A stretch of 64,000 bases of DNA from Alphaproteobacteria bacterium (lineage in GTDB: Bacteria; Pseudomonadota; Alphaproteobacteria; Rhodospirillales; WMHbin7). A program made the position numbers and the translations under genes. Where the stretch lies: contig JADFZV010000006.1 in assembly GCA_015232335.1 (NCBI GenBank), forward strand, positions 1 to 64,000, written 5' to 3'. The notes beneath the pieces were generated by a model. That model did not search any database, was not told the origin of the DNA, and worked only from the letters and a program-made list of their open reading frames with translations. Below are positions 15,855-24,500 of the stretch, in pieces; within the stretch, counting starts at the first letter, position 1; each line of letters begins with the position of its first letter.

Positions 15855-15980
15855 TTGCCACGTCTCAGCGAAGCATGGACACGTCCTTTTCGAGGCCGGA
15901 CACGTCTCCGCGAAGCGTGGACACGTCCTTTTCGAGACGGGACACGTCCTTTTCGAGCTTGGACACGTTTTTTGTGGGGG
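15855..15980 (+). repeat. Iteron-like array 2: 21-bp direct repeats (GGACACGTC core)
   Basis: GGACAC at 15877, 15898, 15919, 15940 and 15961, again exactly every 21 bp, plus a degenerate unit (TTGCCACGTC) one period before. Units are better conserved than in array 1, the best form being TGGACACGTCCTTTTCGAG. Every core lies 1586 bp from its counterpart in array 1, so the two are duplicated and diverged. Reading frames through this stretch on both strands are repeat artefacts. Confidence 0.8.
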
Positions 15981-16083
15981 CATTTCGTCAAAAAACACAG
16001 CGCCGCTCCGCCATCCACATCCAGCGCTTTTGAAAAGCATTGAGAATCAAAGGCCGTATATTTTGTTTGCCAACTCATAGCGT

Positions 16084-16104
16084 TTTGCAGGAATAGCAGA
16101 TTGT
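16084..16104 (+). repeat. 21-bp exact direct repeat, copy 2 (pairs with 14498-14518)
   Basis: Identical to 14498-14518 and placed 123 bp after the last GGACAC of array 2, as copy 1 is after array 1. It lies just downstream of the relaxase gene's 3' end. Confidence 0.75.
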
Positions 16105-16152
16105 CTTACAGCCAGCCAGGCGTTCAGCATGCCCACATGCATGTCGGCCCGC

Positions 16153-17778
16153 TTAATCCATGTCGCGATCGAATGAGCGGCGCCTAGATTGCTTTCTAGA
16201 TGGTGAGGTCGGAGCAGGTGCTTCGGGAGACTTTTCCACGCCCTTGCCCTCGCCGCCGCCGGATGAAGGCGGCGATTCTGCCAGTCGCTTGGGTTTGGGT
16301 AGAGGCAAAGTGACTTCAGCCATGGGAGCGGGAATTATGCCAACGACCGGCTTTGACGACGACGGCAGAGGAAGCTTCCCGATCCGCTGAACCTCGCGCC
16401 GGATAATGATCGCACGGCTGTCGCCCAGATTGATGGCCTCGTCATTATCGGCAAGGCGGTTCAGGCTGGCTTGTACAGCTCGCCGATTCTGCATGATCTG
16501 CCCGATCTGTGTTACCTCGCTATGTTGCAGACGGAGAGGTTCAAAATGCGCTGAGGGAACGGTCAATCTTTTAGCGTAACGCACCAGCGCCTCAAGCCTC
16601 CTCTTTTGTGCCTCCTCATTTTTTAGTGCGCCGAACAGCTCTGGGCGATTTTTCAGATTCCAGAGGGCAAAGCGTGACGGACGTTGCCGGAGGCGATATT
16701 TCCAGTCTGCAGATTCCTGTGACATGAAGGCAAAGGACTCCACGGCCAATACGGGATCACGATAGACGGAGGTAAACATCTCGATCACTTGAGTGTCGGC
16801 GACTGTCTGCCGCTGTGGGGAGGGCCCGATGTTCAGCACCCGTTGAAGCCAAGTCGACTTGGCTTCCGGCTTCGCTGCTGGATTGCCATATTTCTTAAAC
16901 CAGTTCGGAACGCGCAGCTCGGGCCGACCATCTCCATCTTTCCAAGCCAGATAAGTTTTTGTTGTCCGCAGCGGCTCGTCACCGTTGACAATTCGCTCAC
17001 GAACCTTTGCTCGATCCTCGCGCCGCGTGGCGTTTACCTGGAACCCAGCCATCGTGGCGAAGTACGCAAACTCAGACCGCATGGTGTCAAACATGTCTCC
17101 ATGTTTGTCAAAACGCCACTTGCGGCCAAACTGGCCTTGCGCGCAGAGGATGATGTGAGCATGTAGGTGACCGGGCTTATCTTTATGGATGCCCCACAGG
17201 GCTTCGTAGCCTTCCTCGGTGAAAATTGCGTCGATGGTCTTTCGGCAAACTTGTCTGAATCTGTAGCTGTCAGCTTCGATATCCCTGCTTGGCAGAGAAA
17301 AAATGACATGCCAGGAATGGATCGCGTTTTCTTCACTGCCTTCCGGCCAATCCCGGATCTTGCATTTGGCCTGATCTCTTACAAGCGGCTGTCCATATTC
17401 GTCATAGAGCTGAATGCAGCCAGTTATACCGTCTCGTGTAGTGACGTAACTTCGCAGAGCAAGAGTCCCGCGCGCTGAGTAACGCTTGCCAGCGCATTTC
17501 ACAACGGCTTGGGTCTTTCCCGGAAAACGCTCACCGCCGCCGCTTGCAACCCGCGCACGTCCAACCAAAGCGCGGCGGCTTAACAGTGGTGCGCCAATTG
17601 CCCCACTTCTTTCTGGTAAAAGACTTCGCTGATCAAAAAGAATATCAGCTACTGCTTGCTCCTCTCCGAACTGACGTAAACGGCCTAGCCGCAGCCGCCA
17701 TTCGGACTCAAATTTATTACTCAGCACGACGATCACCTGCGCTGGCAAGCCCCTGAAGAGCCATGATCGCGGCTTCAA
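16153..17778 (-). CDS. Mobilization relaxase (MobA/MOBP-like, HUH)
   Basis: Up to 541 residues. The first residues overlap the preceding RHH gene by 62 bases, so the true start may be a GTG near 17736, just before LSNKFESEW. A Tyr in LALRSYVTT (about Y111) is the likely nicking residue. HSWHVIFSL gives an upstream His pair, and GIHKDKPGHLHAHIIL (about 197-210) carries the three-His metal centre (H198, H206, H208) of HUH relaxases. The C-terminal third is Pro/Ser/Lys-rich. Relaxases nick oriT and lead the strand into a recipient. The gene ends an HTH-RHH-relaxase operon. There is no full transfer apparatus nearby, so the element would be mobilizable rather than self-transmissible. Confidence 0.8.
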   Translation of the reverse strand: MKPRSWLFRGLPAQVIVVLSNKFESEWRLRLGRLRQFGEEQAVADILFDQRSLLPERSGAIGAPLLSRRALVGRARVASGGGERFPGKTQAVVKCAGKRYSARGTLALRSYVTTRDGITGCIQLYDEYGQPLVRDQAKCKIRDWPEGSEENAIHSWHVIFSLPSRDIEADSYRFRQVCRKTIDAIFTEEGYEALWGIHKDKPGHLHAHIILCAQGQFGRKWRFDKHGDMFDTMRSEFAYFATMAGFQVNATRREDRAKVRERIVNGDEPLRTTKTYLAWKDGDGRPELRVPNWFKKYGNPAAKPEAKSTWLQRVLNIGPSPQRQTVADTQVIEMFTSVYRDPVLAVESFAFMSQESADWKYRLRQRPSRFALWNLKNRPELFGALKNEEAQKRRLEALVRYAKRLTVPSAHFEPLRLQHSEVTQIGQIMQNRRAVQASLNRLADNDEAINLGDSRAIIIRREVQRIGKLPLPSSSKPVVGIIPAPMAEVTLPLPKPKRLAESPPSSGGGEGKGVEKSPEAPAPTSPSRKQSRRRSFDRDMD

Positions 17779-18043
17779 GCCTTTCGACTATCGGCAGCAG
17801 ATCATCCTTACTAGACGAACTTGATTGTTCCCTGAGAAAATGACAAAGACGGTTAATCTGAACAACAAGCAGCCTAATCTGCCTCATAAAGAGTAAGATG
17901 GGTGAATTGCAACATACGGCACGAATCATAGCCCTTAGAGCCGTGCTCAGATTCCCGCCATTATGTTCAGAGGCAAATTCCCTGAGAGAAGCCTTTTCCT
18001 CATCGGGAAGGCGGAGGGAAATTTTGCCGTTTCGCTTTTTCAT
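17717..18043 (-). CDS. Ribbon-helix-helix mobilization accessory protein (MobC-like)
   Basis: 108 residues from ATG 18043, preceded by the G-rich stretch GGGGGGGTGAG. The start KKRNGKISLRLPDEEKASL has the beta-strand plus helix pattern of RHH DNA-binding proteins, and the C-terminal half is a long helix (VQINRLCHFLREQ, then LLPIVERLEAAIMAL). MobC-like proteins open oriT and guide the relaxase. It begins one base after the upstream HTH gene's stop and overlaps the relaxase frame. Confidence 0.75.
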   Translation of the reverse strand: MKKRNGKISLRLPDEEKASLREFASEHNGGNLSTALRAMIRAVCCNSPILLFMRQIRLLVVQINRLCHFLREQSSSSSKDDLLPIVERLEAAIMALQGLASAGDRRAE

Positions 18044-18044
18044 C

Positions 18045-18278
18045 TCACCCCCCCTTAACTTGGAGGTCTTTGTTGCCTAGTGGGTTGACCTTAGTGCTTT
18101 CCTCTTCCTCTAGCCTAGCCTGCCATTCGCGCGCCGCGCTGACACTGATGTATCGTCGGTAGCCGACCTTGTAAGTTGGCGGCGCCTTTTTCTCTTTCAG
18201 CAGCACGTATAGGCCGGCCCTACTAACTTGAAATCGCTTGCAGAATTGAGAAATTGTGTAGGCTAGCTCGTCCGTCAT
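18045..18278 (-). CDS. AlpA/excisionase-like helix-turn-helix protein
   Basis: 77 residues if started at ATG 18278 (MTDELAYTISQFCKRF), which has GGAG at the correct distance; ATG 18290 would add four residues. ISQFCKRFQVSRAGLYVLLK is a MerR/excisionase-type winged helix, followed by a short beta wing (PTYKVGYRRYISV) and SAAREWQARL. Such proteins act as excisionases or element activators. It is the first gene of the mobilization operon and is 270 bp from the nearest integrase. Confidence 0.75.
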   Translation of the reverse strand: MTDELAYTISQFCKRFQVSRAGLYVLLKEKKAPPTYKVGYRRYISVSAAREWQARLEEEESTKVNPLGNKDLQVKGG

Positions 18279-18560
18279 CTTCATCTCCATTTTTTTGAAA
18301 TGTGAGTGAAGAAGTTGTATGAGTCAAGCGAGTATTCGGAATGCCTCCACCCATTATCAACAAATACCGCAGGCATTCATGCGCGAACAAAGACGACAGT
18401 GAAAAGATAAGCGGAATATTCCTGCTCTTTTATTCTTTTAATTCCCGTGAACTTGTGACCACGTTTTGTTTTTCTATTACATTCCATATACTTAAAGCGC
18501 TCAATATGCACCAGCTAGGTGGCCTTGTTCATAATCTTTGTTTGTGCGCATGCAGTTGCT

Positions 18561-19811
18561 TCACCCCAGCCCGATTGGCGCACCGGCCTTACGAATCGCC
18601 TGGGCGATGTGGTTTGGCGTCAGATGTGCGTAATGGCTTTCGACCATGCGCGTGTCGGCATGCCCAAGCTGCCGTGCGATGACATTGAGGTCAGCGCCGT
18701 TGACCGCAAGGTTAGACGCATAGACGTGCCGTAGCGCATGGAATGAGAAGGGTGGTGAAATACCTGCCGCAGCGCAGGCTTCCCGCAGCGGCCGGAATTG
18801 ATGCGAAGCGCCCCAGGCTTTTCCGTCCGCACGGGTCAGCAAGAGTTCCTTGTGCTGCTTTCCGGCTGCAAGATTATCAAAGAAGGCAACTCCATCTTCG
18901 GTTAGCACGACATGTCGCCCCCGCCCGCTCTTGCTGATCCCTACACGCAGTGTTCCTGATTGTGGATTGAAGTCGCCAGCCGTCATCTGTACCAACTCGC
19001 CGTAGCGGCAACCCGTGAGCAGGGCCGCCTTGACCAAACGCCCCAAATCTTCAGGGCAGGCAGCCACAAGCCTGCTGCACTGATCACGATCAAGGAATGT
19101 CACCTTGGCGGCAGATGTGCCCCGAAAATTCTTGACGCGCTTCCATTGTTCGTCACTTTCAATCTGACCATCCAGATAGGCTCGATTTAAAGCAGCTTTC
19201 AGAATTGCCAACACACGGTTGGCCGTGCTTTTGCGCGCCCGTATTTCATCCCGACTTTGTGGGGTTGCACGAAACCGTGCTTCGCGCCCCTTGCCGGATC
19301 GCAGCCGGGCCGGGGCGGATGCCATCGATTCATGAAATTCCCGAATCATGCGCGGGGTGAGTTTCGATACCTCGACATGGCCAAGGGCAGGCAGGATATG
19401 GGTGTTGGTCGCACTTTCCAAAGCTGAAAGGCTTTTTCGGTGCGCCTTGAACCAAGCCGTGTAGTCGGCCATCACTTGGGCAACCGTGTAGCCCTGGGCC
19501 GTAATCGGCAGTCCGACCTTCTCGCGCGATTTACGCCTGAACCAATCATGTGCCGCCTGCTGTGCCTGACTGAAATCAAAAACCTCGCTGCCATCGCAGT
19601 CGCGGATATCGTCGGCAACGCCCAGGACGGATTCTTCGTATTGACCTTCGCCAATATAGTAGCGTGCCCGCCAGATGCCGCCGCGCACGCCTTTGCGATA
19701 GCCGATGTGGCAACCCCGATCGATTAGGCGCCAATAGGGCTTATGCCTGGCGGCCAGCTTCAATCTGGCTTCACGGCTATCCAATTTGCTGTCTTTGACC
19801 GCTCGTGCCAT
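18561..19811 (-). CDS. Tyrosine recombinase/integrase
   Basis: 416 residues from ATG 19811, with AGGAGG five bases upstream. The N-terminal ~95 residues are an element-specific region, followed by a core-binding SAM-like domain (VMADYTAWFKAHRKSL, THILPALGHVEVSKLTP). In the catalytic domain the first Arg is in LTGCRYGEL, the His-x-x-Arg in FHALRHVYAS, the third His in RQLGHADTRM and the nucleophile in VESHYAHL; all are present. It probably catalyses integration or excision of the mobilizable region. It ends 78 bp before the second integrase's stop codon on the same strand. Confidence 0.88.
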   Translation of the reverse strand: MARAVKDSKLDSREARLKLAARHKPYWRLIDRGCHIGYRKGVRGGIWRARYYIGEGQYEESVLGVADDIRDCDGSEVFDFSQAQQAAHDWFRRKSREKVGLPITAQGYTVAQVMADYTAWFKAHRKSLSALESATNTHILPALGHVEVSKLTPRMIREFHESMASAPARLRSGKGREARFRATPQSRDEIRARKSTANRVLAILKAALNRAYLDGQIESDEQWKRVKNFRGTSAAKVTFLDRDQCSRLVAACPEDLGRLVKAALLTGCRYGELVQMTAGDFNPQSGTLRVGISKSGRGRHVVLTEDGVAFFDNLAAGKQHKELLLTRADGKAWGASHQFRPLREACAAAGISPPFSFHALRHVYASNLAVNGADLNVIARQLGHADTRMVESHYAHLTPNHIAQAIRKAGAPIGLG

Positions 19812-19888
19812 CACGACCTCCTGCGCTCAAATTACCCAATAACTGCCGCATATCCAAATCTGGACACCGGCAAACACGGATGGACAAA

Positions 19889-21076
19889 TCACGCGCCGCA
19901 ATATGTGGCCCACGATTCCATCATGCCTCGACGCTTTTCAAACAAATCGCCACGCCGATAGGCGGCTTCCACTTTGTCCCCCACCACATGCGCCAAGGCC
20001 GCCTCGGCAACTTCACGGGGGAAATCAGTTTGCTCGGCTGCCCAATCGCGGAAGGTGGAACGAAAACCATGAACCGTCAGATCCGAACGGTTAAGGCGTT
20101 GCAGCAGTTTCAGCATCGCCATATTGGAAAGCGGTTGACGTTTGTTCTTGCCGGGAAAGACATAGTCGTTTCCTAGCTTCTGCTGTTTGACCAATATCGC
20201 CTTCGCCCGGGATGCTAAGGGAACGCGATGCTCGCGCCCCGATTTCATGCGTTCCCCCGGGATCGTCCAAACATTTTCCTTAAGGTCAAACTCTGCCCAT
20301 TTTGCACCGATGACTTCGGAAGTACGGCTGGCTGTCAGAATAACAAATTCCAGCGACCTTGCCGCCACCAAATCATCCTCTCTGACTTTCTTGAGGAACT
20401 CGGCAATCTCTTTGTAGGGAAGTGCGGGATGATGTTCGATCCGCATAACCTTGCCGCGTTTTGGCATCAGGCTTTCAAGATGGCCACGCCAACGGGCCGG
20501 GTTTTCTCCCGTCCGATACCCACGTACGGCAGCCCAATCCAGTACGGATTCAATACGCCCCCGAAGTCGGCTGGCCGTTTCGGGCTTCTTTAGCCAGATC
20601 GGCTCCAACACCTTAAGGACCAACGGAAGGTCAATGGACTGAATCGGCAAATCCCTCATCACGGGGCCGGCATAATCGCGCAAGGTATTGGTCCACTGGT
20701 CGATATGCTTGGCATTCTTCCAGCCAGGCGTATGGGCTTTGATATAGGCATCAACACATTTTTGAAAACTGATCGACTTTGCCGCTTCAGCCTTAGCCTC
20801 CAGCTTTTTGATTTTTTTCTTCGTAAGCGGGTCAGTTCCTTCATGACAAAGCCGACGGTAGTCGGCAGCCTTCTGGCGGGCCTCCGCCAGGGGGACAATG
20901 CTTAATGGCCCCAACCCCATGTCACGCCGTCTGCCAGACAGCATGTAGCGGTAGATCCAGGATTTAGCGCCAGTAGAGCTGACATGCAAGTAAAGTCCGC
21001 CACCATCGGCATGCATGCCGGGCTTACTGAGCTTACCCACCGCGAGGGCCGTTAACCTGTGAATTACCCTAGCCAA
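19889..21076 (-). CDS. P4-type tyrosine integrase
   Basis: 395 residues from ATG 21076. It has the DUF4102-type arm-binding N-terminus (LTALAVGKLSKPG..HADGGGLYLHV, WIYRYMLSGRRRDMGLG), a core-binding domain, and a catalytic domain with Arg in LTASRTSEVIGAKW, His-x-x-Arg in VHGFRSTFRDWA, His in ALAHVVGDKVE and Tyr in AAYRRGD. P4-type integrases usually sit at one end of an island and target tRNA genes. The 5' flank at 21183-21254 has paired 19-bp repeats that could be arm sites. No duplicated tRNA end was found near it. Confidence 0.88.
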   Translation of the reverse strand: MARVIHRLTALAVGKLSKPGMHADGGGLYLHVSSTGAKSWIYRYMLSGRRRDMGLGPLSIVPLAEARQKAADYRRLCHEGTDPLTKKKIKKLEAKAEAAKSISFQKCVDAYIKAHTPGWKNAKHIDQWTNTLRDYAGPVMRDLPIQSIDLPLVLKVLEPIWLKKPETASRLRGRIESVLDWAAVRGYRTGENPARWRGHLESLMPKRGKVMRIEHHPALPYKEIAEFLKKVREDDLVAARSLEFVILTASRTSEVIGAKWAEFDLKENVWTIPGERMKSGREHRVPLASRAKAILVKQQKLGNDYVFPGKNKRQPLSNMAMLKLLQRLNRSDLTVHGFRSTFRDWAAEQTDFPREVAEAALAHVVGDKVEAAYRRGDLFEKRRGMMESWATYCGA

Positions 21077-21576
21077 AACGATTTCCTATCTGCCCCGGAT
21101 GTTCGAATTCCAAAGTCTCCGCCAAACGAATCTTCCCATCTAGCTTCCCATCAATGTATATCAGATCCGAGCAGACACCGGAAGACGTCCGTTGGCAAGC
21201 CATCACTAATTAGTGTGTTATATCAATGTTGTGATAGACGTCCGTGGACAAGCCTGGACAGAAGGTAGGCGGACCCCCCTTCCGCCAATATCTTTATGAA
21301 ATCAATTCTCTGTCATTGGATGAGGGCCTGAAACCCAGGCTTTCCGGGCTATTATTGCGTCAAAGCTGTTGACCTTGCGGGCCGACAGAGAGCGATTTCG
21401 CCGTCAGCCCCCTCTCTCTCCCCTGCGATATTCTCTGTCGGCTGTTGACCTTGAGCCCGATGAAGATGCGGGATTACCTGGGGTATCGGGTGCACAGTCA
21501 CCGGAATTCGAAATTTATCGCAAAAGCTTTAGCGGGCATCAGATTGGGGCGGCACCTAGGCATCGAAACCACCACC
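21077..21576. other. 500-bp non-coding stretch with repeats at the integrase 5' flank
   Basis: No convincing gene. It holds two 19-bp direct repeats (AGACGTCCGTTGGCAAGCC at 21183-21201 and AGACGTCCGTGGACAAGCC at 21236-21254, 17 of 19 matching), possible integrase arm or operator sites. It also holds an 11-bp inverted repeat GCCGACAGAGA / TCTCTGTCGGC (21381-21391 and 21432-21442) and a 13-bp direct repeat GCTGTTGACCTTG (21365-21377 and 21441-21453). Together these look like a junction between mobile elements. Confidence 0.5.
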
Positions 21577-24500
21577 CTAGCGGCCTGTGCATGTGATGTC
21601 TTGATGAAGCGTTTTCGACTGATCTTGCGAGCATCCGCGCGCTTCATCAAGCGGCTGATTGTAGGGCTTTACGCCTTCGCCAGCCCTAATCGTCTGCGGC
21701 GCCGCGCTTACCGCCAGTCTCCCATTGACGTAGGTGATCGTGTAGTTTGCGGCTGAAAATGAACCTCCGGTAGCGTCGCTTGGCGTTATTGCGTAAGGGC
21801 TAAGCCCCACACTCGCCGCAGCAACGGCGCCTGGGCTTACCAGGGTGACGCTGCCAACGCTTTCTCCGCTCACGGGAGCAACCGGGGTGGTGAAGGCTGA
21901 AAGTACGAGCGTTTGGCCGTAAGTCTTGACGGCGTCGCTGGCCATAATCGTCAGAGGCGCCGGGGTGACCGTCAGGCCATTGCCGTTGACAAGCAGATTG
22001 TAATTTCCTGCATCACCGCCCCCCAAGGCCAGAGTTCCATTGGTGACCGCCTTGGCGGCACCAACATTCTTGTTGGCCACCGACCCTGCGCCGCTAACCG
22101 TTACCACATCGATGCCGATCAAAGCGCTTACCGTACCCAAGTTGGCGGCAGGGGCCGTCAAGCTGCCATCATAGGTTCGAGTGCCACTGATCGTCGTGTT
22201 GAGTTGCGTAACCGCTAACGAGCCATTGACGTAACTCAGCGCATAACCCAACTGATCGCTAGCACCCGAGGGGGTGATGGCATGGGCACCTGCGGTGTAG
22301 TTTCCAGAGCTTGATGTGGGGCCAGCCAAAGAAAGCGTTGCGCTAGCGCTCAATGCCTGGGCGGCGCTGTCTCCGTTTTGCAAACCGGAGGTCACGCCCG
22401 CCGACAAGGCCGGAGCGGCAACGCCATAAGCGATGGCTGCCGGGCTATTGGCCGTTATGACAAGTGTCGGCTGTTCGCGATAAACGGCGAAGGTTCCAGC
22501 GCCTAGCGGGGCTGTGTAATTGGTTGCCGTCCTGGTACTATTGTAGCGGAAATTTCCGCTCCCAGAGCCGACGAGGTTGGTCAGCCCTGTGCTATCCGCA
22601 ACGCTGCCAGAATACAGCGTTGCCCTGCCGCCTGCCCCCATCGACAAGCTGCCTCCAGCTACGATGACATTGCCGCCCGTCGCATTTCCAGATGCCGTGC
22701 TGACGCCTGCGCCCAGAACAATCGCCGAAGATGTGGCATTTGTCGTCGACAAGCTATTGGCTAAGGTCAAATTGCCAGAAGCGGTTTGCGCCGAGATCGT
22801 GCCGCTGACCGATACGGGGCCATTGATGTCGATGGATGCGCCATTGCTAAGGACAAACGCCCCGGACCCGACGACCACCAAAGGGGTTCCCACGGTTGCG
22901 ACATTCATGGCTGCTAGGCCCGCCACCGAACCGATGGTCAGGGAGCCCGTGTTGGCGCCCGATCCGCGCAGGAAGTTCACTTCCGCCTCCGTGACGTTCA
23001 GGCCTCCGGCAATGCTTGAGACATTGATCGGCTGGGCGGCTGTCGATGACTGCAAAAGCACGGCGCCAGCTGTCGAACTTCCGATATTGGCGCTGACCCC
23101 AGCATCGTCGGCCGTGATGCTGATGGCCCCCGTCGTATTGATCGCAACCGCGTTGGTAAATGCCCCCGTGCCAGCAATAAAGGTCATGCCGCCTGAACCC
23201 TGGACGGAATTCGTCTGAAACGTCATTCCGCCCGAGGCCTGCTGGATATTGACATTCTTCGAGCCGAAATCGACAGCTTCGCTGGTTCCGATATTGATCG
23301 TCGCCGTGCCAGTGGCGCGCCCAATGACAAGGGTACCTGCGATCATATTGTTCACTTCTACATTCGTAATTATAAGCGTACTTGTATTGGTTCCAACCCC
23401 AATGCTTGTGGCATCATTCGTTGGCTGGATGGTTATGGTTCCCGCCCCGGCATTGATCTGCGTGGTGTCGGTAAGGGTGGTGCCGACACCAATACGAATA
23501 TCGGCGCCGCTGGTGGTCAAAGGCGCTGCCAGGGTTACGGTGGAGCTTTGGGTGATGGTCTGCACCCCGCCAATTGTCGTGGCACTTTGCGTGTCGATGG
23601 CGCCTGCCGCATTGGTGAACGTGCTGCCGGTGCTTGTAAAGGAGCCGCCGCCTGTGGTGACGGGTGCTGCAACTGCGACTGTCGTGGAATGGAGAATATC
23701 GACCTTGCCTCCCGCCGTGGCGATGGTGCCACCGGCATTGGAGAATGTAGTTCCCGTGCTGCTGAAGTTGCCGCCAAAGGTCGTGATGGGGGCGGCAACG
23801 GAAACGGCGCTGGCACCGGAAAGAACGAGGCTTAAAGGGGCACCCGCAGATCCGGAAATGGCAGCACCAATGGTGATCGTTCCGCCTACGCCCTGATCGG
23901 GAAGCAAGGTGAAAACCGTCAACGCGCCAGGGGTTGACCTGCTGATCGTGGCTCCGGCTTGCACGGTAATCGCTCCACCTTCGCCCCCTCCCCCGCCATT
24001 GGTCTGAATGGTGACGTTGGTGCCCGCATTCAGGCTATCGTTGATGTCGGTATTCAGCACCGTGGAACCGCTGGCACTTGGCGTCCAGGTGTCGGTGCCA
24101 CCGGAAGAGCTAAAAGCGCCAAGCGCCGACGCACCTGAGATTGTGACATTATAGGGATCAAGCAGCCAGATGCCCGGCGCTCCCTGAGCTGCCCTGGCAT
24201 CAACCCGCATGCCCGCTATATCGAGAGCGTGGCCGGACGTTTCGATCAAACCGCCCGCTCCTGACAAAGCGCCGCCTCTGGCACTGATCGTGCCAAAAGC
24301 TTTGGTCGAGACGTCTGACCACAGAACGACTTTTCCGCCATCGCCTATCGAAAGAGCGTCGGCAGCGATGACAACATCCTTGCCCATATAGATCGCCTGA
24401 GCATTCGCAACCAGCGGGTTTTTACCCTGGAAATCTCCGCCAATCAGAACCGTGCCGCCGCCCACATCGCCGGATGCATCTATTTTCGCCTGATCGACAA

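Noticed and set aside
14290..15980. CRISPR-like array
   Set aside because: The period is only 21 bp with a 6-9 bp core, there are no unique spacers of normal size and no cas genes; phased iterons explain it better.
15800..16080. Several open frames on both strands over array 2
   Set aside because: A 21-bp repeat period is a multiple of three, so all frames stay open through the array; the peptides are simple repeats of the DNA unit.
21360..21460. Integron attC-like site
   Set aside because: Inverted and direct repeats are present, but the paired core sites (GTTRRRY and complement) do not fit and no integron integrase is in the window.
22577..23896. Two ~215-codon + strand frames within the adhesin
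   Set aside because: Complement of the Thr/Gly/Ala repeat coding sequence, giving Pro/Val/Ala-rich shadow peptides; the minus-strand adhesin explains the region.
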